NCBI GenBank assembly: GCA_030374765.1
Contig: JARGXX010000121.1
Coordinates: 620,001-684,000, forward strand
Direction of reading: 5' to 3'
DNA length: 64,000 nt
Source of the DNA: Agarophyton chilense
Taxonomy: Eukaryota; Rhodophyta; Florideophyceae; Gracilariales; Gracilariaceae
This document shows positions 1-11,160 of this stretch, one piece after another. The translations under genes and the position numbers were made by a program. Below the pieces are notes generated by a model that had not been told where the DNA came from, ran no database searches, and was given only the letters and a program-made list of their open reading frames with translations. How positions within the stretch are numbered: the first letter of the stretch is position 1; each line of letters opens with the position of its first letter.

Positions 1-217
1 GTAGTAAAACCAGCCACGTGGATTGCCACTACATGCGCCGTTGCAAGCCACTCCACTCGTGATACCACGTGTTCCAACAATGTACCCTGCCTCCTGGCAT
101 CCTAAGCGGTGTGCCGTTTCATATCACAAGTTTGATGACATCACTCACTTATGAGTTCCAACCGCGACTTCGCGAAAAACCAACATATCGGATTCCCCGA
201 CATAGTAGAATACTACA
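1..217 (-). repeat. Element A 3' LTR (partial)
   Basis: This stretch repeats 9940-10156 in direct orientation. It ends in GAATACTACA, the inverted counterpart of the TGTAGTATCC that opens the other LTR at 9491. Roughly 450 bases of it lie outside the window. A CCACGTGG palindrome sits at 14-21 and is kept in the other LTR. Confidence 0.92.
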
Positions 218-230
218 TAATCCCCTCGTT
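218..230 (-). promoter_or_regulatory. Polypurine tract of element A
   Basis: On the minus strand a purine run, AACGAGGGGATTA, ends exactly where the 3' LTR begins (TGTAGTATTC). This is the expected primer site for plus-strand DNA synthesis in LTR retrotransposons. Confidence 0.7.
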
Positions 231-385
231 AAGTGCGAACCATAGGGGACGCAGGAAGCGTTTATACGCAGTCGGACCGGTGTTCCGGGTACTCATCGCC
301 ATCATGAAATCCTCGCCGCCCGACCAACTCTTACAGTTCTCAACAGCATTCTGTTTCTCACCGCTCTTCAGCTCGATCTCTCGCG

Positions 386-2068
386 ATGGATCCGAACGCC
401 GGGTCCAACCCGTTTCAGCCCTCCTCTGAGGATGTGCCTTCTGGGGCTCCGTCCAACACTGCTGGTTATGCGTCGCAGCCTAATGCTCAACTCGGTCCAT
501 ACCGTTCGTTCCCCACACCATACACCGGATTCCGGTCGGTACCGTTACCTCAGCCAACCGTGGCTCCGATGCTGAACGCGGCTTACGTCGCCTCTGGGGG
601 TGTGATTTGAGGTCTTTCTCGTCGTGTTCAGCGGAGCTACCCGCACCCTGCGGAATTATATGGACGAGATCCTCTCGACAACGTTGAACTTTTCGCGCAA
701 GCGCCCTGGTTTGATCCAGTTGCAATCCGCGATGACGCGTTGATACAACGGTATGTACACGGTGGGTACTTCCCCGACGGTATTACGGAACCCGCGATTT
801 ATAGCGACGACTGGGCGAGCCATATTGCTTTGCCAGACAACGCGATTGCGTGATATTCAACGGAAACCTTGTCCGAAGCCCGTACGCGCTTCACCAAGCT
901 GATTTACCAGCGTCTTCACCGATTCATCAGTACGGTTCTCCTCTTGCAGGACTGGGAACTAGATACCTGGAAAGCCCGTACCGATGGTGAAGGTTACTCG
1001 TATATCGAGATACTCTTTAAAGTCGATGTTAGCGGTTGGCGCGGTGTGCGCGGTGTGGGTGATGCAGCTCTCTGCTTTCAGCAACCTCTTCTCCGTGCGG
1101 AGTTTCGCTTCCTTCGAAAGCATGACATTCCCTATTGGGATTATCCCCGTTGGGAACGTCGTACTCGATCATGTTTGGGCTATTTGGTGCCGTATCAAAT
1201 GATAGAGATTGACCGCATCCGGCGGAACGCGCGCTTCGGGCGCTACATCGGTATTCCGGAGCATTGGGCGGAGATTGAGAGTCCTCGTGGTTTCCCTGTG
1301 GAGCTCCCACCGGCGATCTCCTACATCGGGTCCGCGTTGGTTAACGACCCGTTCTCGGGATATTGGGCGGTGGTTTATACCGATTTTATCGCCAAGATGG
1401 CCGTCTTTATCCTATGGGATGCTTATTATACCTTCAGAGTGTGGTACATGTCGCCCACAGCGCGAAAGTATGCGAGAGACCTCAATCTTTCCCTTGTCCT
1501 GGGATGCCGTGCGAACCATGCCGACTTCATCCATCTTGTGGATTTGATCGACAGTGTCGATTGGTCTGGAGTGCCAGCTGATCAATCCGCTCGCGGAATC
1601 CGTGCAAGACACTACGGCCATTCTCCTGAATGAACAGCAACTGCGGGAGATTTCGTTTGGTACGACCCAGGGACGCGCCAGTTCATCACCTCCGAGCAGG
1701 CTCGCTTTATTCGGGAGAACCCGCGTGACATGCCACCGAACCAGCTTACTGGATACGTGTACGATGCTACTCCATTCGAGAACGGAGAGGAACCGTAGAA
1801 GGAACCGCCGGGAGCTGAGGCTGAACTCGGTTACGAGGACGAGCCAGAGCTGGCAGGCATAGCGACTTCCGTCGATCAATCCACAGCGACGGGAGTTGCT
1901 CAAGAGAACGTTCATGGGTTTACCAAACAACCGAGTGCAGTGCCGGTCGAAGATCCAGGCTTGGATTTGCTGAGGCAGTTCCTCTTAGATGTGGGCTTTC
2001 CTGTAGACCAAGTTGAGGGTGATCGCTCACAGCTTCTTGCGAACCTGCGTGCTCGCACGTCTCTTTGA
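386..2068 (+). pseudogene. Antisense accessory gene of element A (unknown function)
   Basis: One continuous reading frame of 560 codons plus the final stop runs opposite to gag-pol, between pol and the 3' LTR. It starts at ATG 386 and stops at TGA 2066-2068. Four in-frame stops break it: TGA 608-610, TGA 851-853, TGA 1631-1633 and TAG 1796-1798. I see no frameshift. The product would have a proline- and serine-rich N-terminus (about residues 1-75), a middle rich in Trp, Tyr and Arg (about 160-440, with WYD at 425-427), an acidic linker, and a helical end (about 500-560). The middle and end resemble the antisense gene of element C, and the last 110 residues resemble that of element D. I recognise no family, signal peptide or membrane segment. 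Antisense genes near the 3' end are known in some plant Ty3/gypsy lineages; homology to those is not shown. Confidence 0.75.
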
Positions 2069-2311
2069 TGATCCTAGAAAAGACTCCTAGTCAACACCCT
2101 TGCGGTGGTATCTTGATACCAATAAAATTCCGGTGATTTCTTGTCTTCACGTTCTCTTCTTATCTTCTAGTCTTCATCTCTTCTCGCTTCTCAAGTTTGT
2201 CATAGGTGATAATCTGTAAATGTCCTTTGCTTGCGTGTCTTCACGTTTCCTCTTCATGATTTCTTGTTTTCTTCTCGCCTTTCGAGTGTTTACTCCTTTT
2301 GTAGCCCATAC

Positions 2312-4976
2312 TTAAAAATGGAATGTGCCCATGAGCCCGACTATCGAAGAGTCGATCTCACTCGGGAGTGGTAATCGCATGCGTCGATGATATCTTACGA
2401 GCTGCGAACGGGGTATTTGAGCTATAGGTTCCCACGTATCCACTTCCTGAGGAAAACTGTACCAACGGACTCGATACAGTAATTATCTAGTATCTACATG
2501 CTCGCCATGTTCACATATGCGATCCATAACATATTCCTGCGAGTTTCCCAATGCTTTCGCCGTCGGCGCGAGACTCCTGTTACCAGGTTTGAAACGCCTT
2601 AGGGCTGACCCAAGCGTCTCTGTGTTAGCAGTCTCAGCGTCGCTAAGCGTTCGCTCGTCGACTAACTGTCGTTCTGCCCGCAGGGGCAGTGTACTCATTC
2701 CTTGAGAACCTTTCTCAAAAACAGAGCTATCCTGTTTTCCAGGTTCCATAGAGGCGTACTTCTTGATACTTCTCAATTCCATTCGTGGATGAACTTCCTT
2801 CGGTTTATCCGATTCTGACCGCTGTTAGGTGGATTTTGGTGCTTGCATCACGAAAGGAGGTGGTACCTCTTCTTCTTCCTGCCCATTAGGGATGGAAGCC
2901 GATATCGGCGGAACAGCGAGTGGTGCTTCACCTGACGGTTCAGCCTGAAGCGGCAACGACGCGTTTTCGCATGCACTCGTTTCCAAGTCCTTGGGGCCAA
3001 ATTTCAAAACATCTTTCCTGCTTTCAGGTTCTATTTCGGTACTTACGGGTGTGCGCGTTCCACGGGGCATATCACGATACTTCGGAAGCTGTCCGTGATT
3101 GGCGTACGCAACCGCCGGCGGTGAGAGATCAAGAGCTTCCTCCTCCGCTCGAGCCATTGGTGGCGGTTCACTCTCCCCAGAGTCACTTGGGCTTTTGCCT
3201 TGACGTTCCGTCGCACTTGCCTCCTTAGTTCTACCAGATACCTGGACTTCCACTTGCGGGTCAGGCGGGACTTCAACGCGATCGCAAGATACAAGTTCAA
3301 CATCCTCACCTGTCTTGATGACCACTGTGTCTTCGTTAAGGTCCATCACTTTGAAGGGTCCAGCCGCTATCGGCAACAACTTATGACGAGATTCTTCCTG
3401 TTTGTCAGGTCTTTCGACTCGCACGAAGACGTGACCTCCTACTCGATTTTCCGGTTTTCTCTTCGCCTTCTGGCGTCATAGTTTCGCTTATAGCGAGCTT
3501 GCGTCTTTGATAAGTCCTTAGCGGCTTCTTCCGCTCTGGCCTTCAGGTCATTCCTCGATTTCAGATGGTACTTAGCCGGGGTCGGCGCGTCCAATTCTGT
3601 CTCGTCGTCGAGCGCAACCGGTAAAGCCGGAGGGTTACGTGAGAGCAAGAGGTTGAACGGTGCCGTCTTTGTAGAGGTATGAACTTGCGTATTGTACGCG
3701 TAGCACAGAGTATCTATAAACATGTCCCATTCTTTCGGGTGGTCCGCGATGTAGTGTCGTAATGCTGCTATCAGCGTGCGGTTGAAACGCTCCACCTGAC
3801 CGTTGCATTGCAGATGATAGGTCGTGGTAAACACGTTTCGAATGCCCATAATGCGGCAAACATTCTGAAAGAACTTCGCAACGAATTGCTTCCCATTATC
3901 TGATAACAGAACTTCTGGTGGTCCGTATACAAATAACCAGTGTTTGATAAACGCCTGTGCGATTACGGCTGCTGTTATCCGCTTCAGCGGCACAGTCCGC
4001 ACTAGCTTCGGGAAGCGGTCGGTGATTACCAATAGGTAGCGATAACCTCGCCTTGAGCGAATCAATTCCTCTAGGATGTCGATACTGACGTATTGTAAAT
4101 GCGCTTTCGCCTGGAATAACGTCATCGGTTTCTGCTTCCCGTAAAGCTTCACGCAATTCTTCGCACATGTTGTACACAACCTCACTGTAGCATGGCAGTC
4201 CATTGCCAACTTTGGCCAGTAAAAAGCTCTTCTTAGAGTCATGAACAACTTCATTCCTCCTGGATGATCATACAGCCTGCTGTAGTGTGCCAGATGGAGT
4301 ACTCGACTCTTCAAGACGTGTGGAATCACGATTTGATCATGCTTTTCGACATGTCTTAACAGTATTCCTCGTGAATCGAGTGAAAAGGGGAACTCCTCCC
4401 CCCCGTTAAGACGAGAGCGTATCGATGCACAAAACGTATCGGCGTGTTGTTCATTGAGGAGCTCAGTGCACGAGATTCGCTCGAGTCGAACTAAAGGGTC
4501 AGTGTCTGCTAATGCAAGGAACGGGTCTGCATCCGAATAATCATCGAGGGTCTCTTGTTCCTCTTCTTCAAAAGATGGTGAATGCGTCTCCATGTAGAAG
4601 CAAGGTATCTCTTCATCGATTTCGCCTTGGGTTTCGCCCAGTGTTTTGAGTCGCGATAGCGCGTCAGCTTGGACATTGGCCAATCCCTTCTTGTACTTGA
4701 CTTCGAAATCGAATTCAGAAAGAGGTAAGCGCCATCATGTGAGACGACCAGACGGGTCTGTAATGGACAGTAACCATCGTAGAGACGAATGATCTGTGTT
4801 GACGGTAAAACGTTCTCCTTGGAGATACGGTCGCAATGTGGTTAGAGCCCAAACGACTGCAAGGCATTCCTTTTCTGAAACTGAATACTTCTTCTCAGCT
4901 GCGTTCAGCGATCTTGACCAGTAACCAATGGGTTTGCGTTCACCATCAGGGTGTGTTTGAAAAAGGGCACACCCTA
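2312..4976 (-). pseudogene. Element A RNase H end, integrase and chromodomain (pol, 3' half)
   Basis: After a one-base deletion near 4975 the frame resumes with the RNase H end, then integrase. Integrase has the H-H-C-C zinc region near 4140-4300 and a D,D-35-E core: Asp in VSIDIL, Asp in LLSDNG, Glu in GQVERFNRT, with 35 residues between the last two. Joining DNA to the genome is the known role of this domain. A frameshift near 3440 separates it from the C-terminal tail, which is long, acidic and proline-rich, and ends in a chromodomain (about 2370-2530) with YRVRWYSFPQEVDTWEP. A TGA near 4732 and a TAA near 2486, inside the chromodomain, also break the frame. The final stop is at 2312-2314, about 240 bases from the convergent accessory gene. 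Confidence 0.85.
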
Positions 4977-7060
4977 CTGGTACTCGCTAGAGTCAGTATC
5001 CACTGAGTATGGCAGGTTGGGGATGGGCAGAGCCAAGACTGGGGCTGTAATAATCTTTGTCTTCAGCGTGTCGAACGCTTCCGCTTCAGCTTGTCTGAAT
5101 TGTTCCAGATGTACTGTTTGTCCTTTACGCAGCTTTGCGTTGAGCGTTGCCGCTATATGCGAGTATCGCGGCACGAATCGTCGGTAGACGTTGCACAAGC
5201 CGAAGAAAGAACGCAATTGCTTCTGTGTCGACGGAGGTTGTACTTCGCGGAGAGCCGCTGTTTGTGCCTCTTCAATGGCAAGCTGTCCCGGCTTGATCAC
5301 ATGTTCTAAGTATCGGAGGGTGCCAGCGAACCATTCGCATTTCTTGAACTTCAAGGTGATACCTGCGCTCTGTAGTGCTTTGAAGAGCTCCTCGACATGC
5401 AGTAAATGGCTTTCCACATCCTGGGAAAAGATGATCACATCGTTCAAATAGACTAAAAAAGTCTTCCACTTGTATTTTGAGAGCAAGATGTCCAGAGTAC
5501 GCTGGAAAGTAGCCTGGACATTCGTTAATCCAAAGGGCATCCTTTTGAAACGGTAGAGACCGGCATGCCACGCAAATGCGGTTTTATCTTGGTCTTCTTC
5601 CGCTACATGCACCTGCCAATAGCCAGAGTTGGCGTCCAACGTGGTGAACACGTTCGCCTCTCCTAAGCTGTCAATGCATTCGTCCATTCGAGGCAACGGG
5701 TATGTATCTCGAACTGTAACTGCGTTCAGTTTTCGATAATCGATACAGAATCGTAAAGAACCATCAGGTTTTGGAACCAGCACCACTGGTGAGGCCCAAG
5801 CAGATTGAGCTGCTTCGATTACTCTTTCTTCAAGTATTTTTCTTACATTCTCCTTCTCGATTTGGCGAGTTCGCGGTCCCGCTCTGTAGGGTGGTTTGGA
5901 GATAGGTCGTGACCCTGGGACCAAATCAATGTGGTGTTCCGTAGCAGAGATCTATCCTAGTTTTCCACTCCACATGGATGTTTACTTCTTCAGCATAGAC
6001 CTGATCTTCTTTTTGTAGTGTTCCGACCCACGTGCTAAGTCTAGCTCATCGACTTGTCTCTCTGGATCCTTTGCCGTTTGCAATTGATCTACAGACGGAG
6101 TTTGCAGTTCTTTGTCTGTGTCACCGACATGGGTTAATCCCAATACTTCTGCAGTAGAAATATGAGTAAAGACCACCACTGTGGGATGAGGCAAAGCTGT
6201 TGCAACAACCTGATTCTTCGGTATCTGATAATCGTTATCGGTGAAGTTACTCACTAGCATTCAAAAGGGGCTACCAGGATCAATCTGAACAATGCCGTTA
6301 GCGACTAACAATCCACGGGATTCGTACATCGGAGTATTCGGTTGAATTACCACGAGTCCGTGTCGTTCTGTTCTTACTTGAACCCAAGTTTGGGTTTGCG
6401 CCTTCAGCATGACACTCTTCGTTACTCGAATCCTCGGCGAGACACGTCCTCGAGATTTCCCGTATTCCATAGATGGTGGAAGTGGGGGTGCTTCGGGGCA
6501 ACGGCGCATTGGCTTGCGAACAATTGGTACCATTGATCCATCATCTACTTCCACTAGTTTTCTTCGCGGGCGAATGGCTTCGACAAACTTGTCGCAATAA
6601 TACCATCCCAGTACCACTGGTGCAGCTATCGTCTTACAGACTATGAAGTCGACTAGGACTACAAAGCGTCCCAAAAGAACCACGAGTCGAACTGTTCCCA
6701 GTGTCTTCACAGCATTTTTGTTGGCATCCCGGATGTCCGGTAAAGGACCGTATCGAATACGTTCTAAGTCAGCAGGAGCGAGCTCCGATTCCCGTATAAA
6801 GTTCGGACCAGCACTTGTGTCCAGGATAGACAATCGACGAGATAACAGATTCTTGTCAGAGCTGATGTCGGCATAGAACTTATAGTGTCTTTTCGACAGT
6901 ACCACGAGGTAACTTTCCCGCTTTGACGGACAAGTATAACGTCTCCAAGGACGATGTAACTCACAATCAAACTGTACTCGCTTTCCGTCCGGCGGATTGA
7001 TTCCGTACGGCGGAAATATAGGAGGCCTCAAGAGAATCTTGTGCTTCCAAGCGCGGGAGC
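4974..7060 (-). pseudogene. Element A protease, RT and start of RNase H (pol, 5' half)
   Basis: One reading frame, broken by stops at 6261-6263 (TGA), 5982-5984 (TAA) and near 5953 (TAG), holds the aspartic protease and RT. The protease motif reads LDTSAGPN where element C has LDTGAGPN, so the catalytic triplet is altered. RT shows the KPDGSLRFCIDYRKLN and YPLPRMDE blocks, TLDANSGYWQ, MPFGLTN, and YLND at 5439-5450 where active enzymes have Y-x-D-D. RNase H starts with VDTDSSEYQ, and a missing base near 4975 throws the frame. Element D supplies the comparison: its residues at 6261 and 5982 are Arg and Tyr. No ATG starts this part, so it was probably made as a fusion with Gag by recoding; the site is not evident. 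Confidence 0.88.
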
Positions 7061-7100
7061 AGGGAGGCGAAGCTCTCCCTCGTCAGCACTACGGGATCAA

Positions 7101-9275
7101 CTAGTGTCGACCCCCTAGAGGCTCCCTCATTTGGTTTTGCGGTTGCACCGGCTTATTCGCCTCAAAGGCGCCTCTTCCTACCGGGGTTCCGGGTTGTAAC
7201 ACTTCAGCATTCTGAGCAACCGGCTTGTACGTCCGGCGCATTGGTGTCTGAGAAAACCAACTTTTGGCTTTCCAATACATGCCCGCCGGTACGCAGCTCC
7301 TTTTTTCTCCTGAGAGTGCTTCATAATTCGTCATGATACGACTCAGATCCTTTGCAGGAAGCGGGCATTCTGCACTCAAATGGTGTTTTCCATAACATGA
7401 ATAACATATCAAACCGTCACGACGGCTGGTCAACATAGGTTGTGAACGGTATGTCATGCGAGTATCCACCCATCCGGGTTTCCAATTCTTAAAACCTCCT
7501 TGGGGTGGCACCTTGTAGGGACTGTACATAGGGCGACGGCCCTCCATAGCCATAAGGGCTTCCTCGTCCTGAGACTCCGAGTGTGGGAGATCCACTGTAG
7601 GTACAGAAGAGTCAGTATATTCCATTCAATGGACCGCCTCCTCATGCGAGTCACTCCCTTTGGGTGCCAACGACGAATCTCGTGAGAGCACTGGAGATTC
7701 CAGATGTAGCAGTTTGCTGCGCTGATTAACTCTGGCGGAGATCTTCTTCTTACCCATCGAGGTTCCAAAAGCCACTGATCGACGGGGGCTACCACGCGCT
7801 CTGGCTGCGTCTCCTTCAGCTTTCGCAAACTGAACTAAATCCAAAAAGGAGACTCTTCCATGCTTTTCTCGATATCCAGCTACCAACGACTTGATGCTCG
7901 GGTCCAGCCCGTCGATGTACAAGTTAATCTTGTCTTCCGTCGAGTGGACGTTTCCACAGCCGACTGAAGCTTTGTTAAGCCTTGAGCTGTACTCAGCTTC
8001 GCCCTCCTCAGGCTTTTGGGTCACATCCCTTAGGTCCAGGATCGCCTGACGTATCGCGTTTGAAGTCGCGTAACTGCGCAGCAAATACTGCACCGCCTTT
8101 GGCCATGAGGTAACGCCGCCTTCATCGGCTGTCAATGATCCGCATACGGAACGATATTGCTCTAAAGCAAAACCCTTCAGGAAGTGTGGTAAAGACCATA
8201 ATGCGTGTGGTTCACTCATCTCTGGAGTGTCTGCTTCGGCAAAAAATCGAGTGAGAAACTCGATAACGAGAATGGGGGTCTTCCCATCAAATGTTAAATC
8301 ATGAAGGCCGATCTTCAATCGTTTGATGTGATCCTTCACCTTCGCGGTTTCGCGTCCTGAGCGCTTCTTGCTCTTCACCTTCAGACTGTAGTACCTGTAA
8401 TTCAGGACCTTCCGATAAAGCGGATTCGTGCACGGGAGCGCTTTCAATCCTCTGTAAGGTGAGCCTTTTTTTCTCATTAACCACGAAGACGTGTTCTTCT
8501 TCCGAGACCGGGACCTTCGATGACCATCATCACTGTTGTCGTCATCTGACCTATCTGAATCATCAGTACTGGAACTGAAGCCCTCCGTACTTGACGATTC
8601 ATCACTCGAATCACGTGCGGACTTGCGCTTCTTACGTCGTGACTTCGACTTCTTCTAACGAGCTTCCTTTAAAGGAGCTCCTTCCTCTTCCAGCATGACC
8701 GGTTTAGCAGCAGTCTGCGCATGAACTGCCCCCTTCAGGCGTTCTCAATGAGGGTTAACTCGAGTGAGGACTTCTTCTACATCTACGGTTAAGCCGGGTA
8801 GCGCATCGGGCGTATTCCCGTACCTCTCCAGTACATGGTTCAAATCCTCACGTAGTGTTTCCACTGATGCAGAGACCTGCTTCCCATCGTCTTGACGAAC
8901 AAGTGCTCGATGGGCACTGCGTAATTGTTCAACATCAGCGATAGGAGCAGCGATCTGCGATTCTAACGCAACCATGCGCAGACGCGAAGCGGTTGACTCA
9001 GACTTGAGACGACGCACTTCCCTGCGCAAATCATCCTCTTCTTGAGGCCCGACGACCTCAGAGTCAACTACGGCTTCTGTGGTGGGCGTGACTGCCGCTG
9101 CCACAGGGGCCAGTACATCCGAAAGATCTCGTTCATCATTCACTGAGCGTGAGCGCGACACCGCTTGTTGATACAGCCGCTCTCCGGCTTCAACAGATGA
9201 GGCGAGCCTCGGTGTAGGGGGTGGTCCCGCAGGACTGGGGCGACCAGTACTCGACTGGCTTCGGGTCTTCGACAT
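7101..9275 (-). pseudogene. gag: Element A Gag
   Basis: Structural protein of the particle. The chosen start is ATG 9275-9273, about 195 bases after the primer-binding site; the product begins MSKTRSQSST, and element D begins the same way (MPKKKTRSST). An N-terminal helical region (to about 8745) is followed by a Ser/Lys/Arg-rich linker (8500-8700), the capsid-like core (about 7780-8420) and one zinc knuckle, CYSCYGKHHLSAEC, a CX2CX4HX4C motif near 7385. The frame is broken by a stop at 8745, a TAG near 8656 and a TGA at 7626-7628 directly followed by ATG. It ends at TAG 7101-7103. Element D has its stops elsewhere, so these are separate lesions. Confidence 0.82.
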
Positions 9276-9468
9276 CCTAGACCAAACCTGAGTCCAGGTG
9301 CGAACCAAATGGTGTCTTCGACCTCTCGATCACGTGTTCAACCACGATGAATTCCGCAATTGCCGGAGGTGGTTCGATAAACAATAACTGTAGTGATTCC
9401 ACTTCTCCCAAGTATCGATATCGATTCCACGTTCCAGGAACGAATTGTTCAGTGCAGCTGACCACAGT

Positions 9469-9488
9469 GGTTCGAAGTCGGGAGACCA
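9469..9488 (-). promoter_or_regulatory. Primer-binding site of element A
   Basis: Two bases inside the 5' LTR, the plus strand reads GGTTCGAAGTCGGGAGACCA. This looks exactly like a tRNA 3' end: TTCGAAG T-loop, T-stem, acceptor arm, CCA. The minus (RNA-sense) strand is therefore complementary to a host tRNA over about 20 bases. I cannot say which tRNA. Element D has a mutated version at 49979-49998. Confidence 0.88.
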
Positions 9489-9490
9489 CT

Positions 9491-10156
9491 TGTAGTATCC
9501 GCTCTAACGGAGAGAGCAGACACCTGCGACAGCGTTCGGACTGCCGATGGGTCGCTTGCGGCGAAGGAAAAGGGGTGGTAGAGCTATAACACCAGCGAGC
9601 TGGAAGTGGGGTGTTAGGCCACTACTCGCCAGCGAGGGTGAACAGTGCAACGGTAAAACTTTGATGGAACGTAGGTACGAGACGGCTCGTGAAGTGGTTG
9701 GGGGCTGACTATCTATTATAGCTCGTCCGGATCTCCTGTTAAGGAATCCTAAGCGAGGAACAGAATAGTCATGATGCCCATGTTGTCTCCTTTAGTTGGA
9801 GTCGGCGCTCACCTCTGGTACACTATATACTGTGTGCCAGGGTGAGTGCCCAAATAATACGTAAGTAATACCCAGCGGTCAGTCACTTAGCCAAACCACT
9901 GTATGGATACGGTCCCTAATGGACGTCTAGCTACAAAGGGTAGTAAAACCAGCCACGTGGATCGCCACTACATGCGCCGTTGCAAGCCACTCCACTCGTG
10001 ATACCACGTGTTCCAACCATGTACCCTGCCTCCTGGCATCCTACGCAGTGTGGCGTTTCATATCACAATGCTGATGATATCACTCACTTATGAGTTCCAA
10101 CCGCGACTTCGCGAAAAATCAGCCTATCGGATTGCCCGACATAGTAGAATACTACA
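9491..10156 (-). repeat. Element A 5' LTR
   Basis: 666 bases bounded by TGTAGTATCC and GAATACTACA, which are inverted copies of each other. Its last 217 bases match 1-217. The start is fixed by the adjoining primer-binding site. A CCACGTGG palindrome is at 9953-9960, and minus-strand TATAATAG near 9715-9722 is a possible core promoter. The LTR of element D (50001-50649) matches in termini and layout. Confidence 0.9.
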
Positions 10157-10212
10157 CTCGGTTAGAGAAAGTGTAACTCTTAAGATGCCTATCAATACTG
10201 TGAGGAAAGCTA

Positions 10213-10476
10213 TTGGTGCTGAAGGGAAATGAACATCACAAAACCGGGACAAGCGATGCGGTTCGTCAAAAGGATTATATCATCAAAAAAGCGCCGGAGA
10301 AAAAGAAGATGAAGCCTGCTGTGAAGAAGCCAAGACCTTTCATGCTAATAACTGCTGCAACTGAAGGGAAATCGAGCAAAAGATTGATGACAGAAACACA
10401 CCGAAAGGGAAGGAAAGGTCCACCTGTTGTTCACTCAAAGCACTCCAAACACGGTGCAACATCGAAAAATGATTAG
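10213..10476 (+). CDS. Lysine-rich short reading frame, unrecognised
   Basis: An 87-codon frame lies just right of element A. It is strongly basic (Lys and Arg in many short clusters) with no recognisable domain. It starts inside DNA with no promoter or upstream coding signal I can see, and basic low-complexity frames arise easily by chance or as remnants of larger genes. I list it only because its composition stands out from its flanks. Confidence 0.2.
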   Translation: MVLKGNEHHKTGTSDAVRQKDYIIKKAPEKKKMKPAVKKPRPFMLITAATEGKSSKRLMTETHRKGRKGPPVVHSKHSKHGATSKND

Positions 10477-11160
10477 AGGTTCTCGGGATATGTTCCACTT
10501 GGTTGTGATTTGTAGAAATATCAAAGTGTGAAAAATATAGGTAGATTTCCGCAATGATTTAATTTGAACTCAAAGACTTCTCGATGATGTCCTGCAGTAC
10601 AACTATTACGGGAGTTCAGAAAAGGGCTTTTTGGCAGGGTTTCTCTCTTCCAAGGAGTTTTAATTATCATAAATCGAACCAGGTCAGCTCCTAAACTTAA
10701 CAAAGGCAAGGTACACATTGTACTTCAAGTCCTTTTTGCATTGTGGTTAGCTTAATTTCTTCACAACACCGTAATTCGATAAAGTGGAACAAAGTTATTG
10801 AACGGCACCATTGATACCAGAAAGACTATTGCCGAACTTCTTCAAGAGAACTGAAGCAGCAATTGCCGAATGTCGTGGTGGGATCCATTACTGGCGGCGT
10901 GGCTTATCTATCACATTGCAGTTCGTATCGTAACGGAGCACCGACGCCAGGCCGAATCGAAACCCATCCACGCCCATTTCGTGCGCCCTGTACGAAACAA
11001 TGTAACAGAAAAGGTTTCGCACAATCATTTTGTTACAATTAAGCGTAAATTCACTCCCCGAGTTATTAAAAGCATCTTGCCGTTATCTTCCGTAATGTAG
11101 TGCGTCGTGGGTGCCAATTTCTGCATGCCAGAAAAACCGTGTCTAACCCAATTGTAATTC
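10477..11160. other. No gene seen
   Basis: AT-rich sequence with short frames only and no motif or repeat I can support. Confidence 0.4.

Larger units (their letters stand above)
1..10156 (-). mobile_element. Element A: decayed Ty3/gypsy chromovirus with antisense accessory gene
   Basis: A nearly whole LTR retrotransposon on the minus strand. The right LTR (9491-10156) is the 5' LTR and the left LTR (1-217, cut by the window edge) is the 3' LTR. Inside, reading right to left, are a tRNA primer-binding site, Gag with a zinc knuckle, protease, RT, RNase H, integrase and a C-terminal chromodomain, then a plus-strand accessory frame before the 3' LTR. About 13 of 217 comparable LTR positions differ by hand count (about 6 %), and pol carries several stops and frameshifts, so the copy is old and inactive. 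The target duplication cannot be seen because the left end lies outside the window. Element D is a related second copy. Confidence 0.9.

Noticed and set aside
7626..7628. TGA followed directly by ATG in element A Gag as programmed readthrough or restart
   Set aside because: Element D reads through this point without a stop and has its own TGA elsewhere, so it is an isolated mutation.
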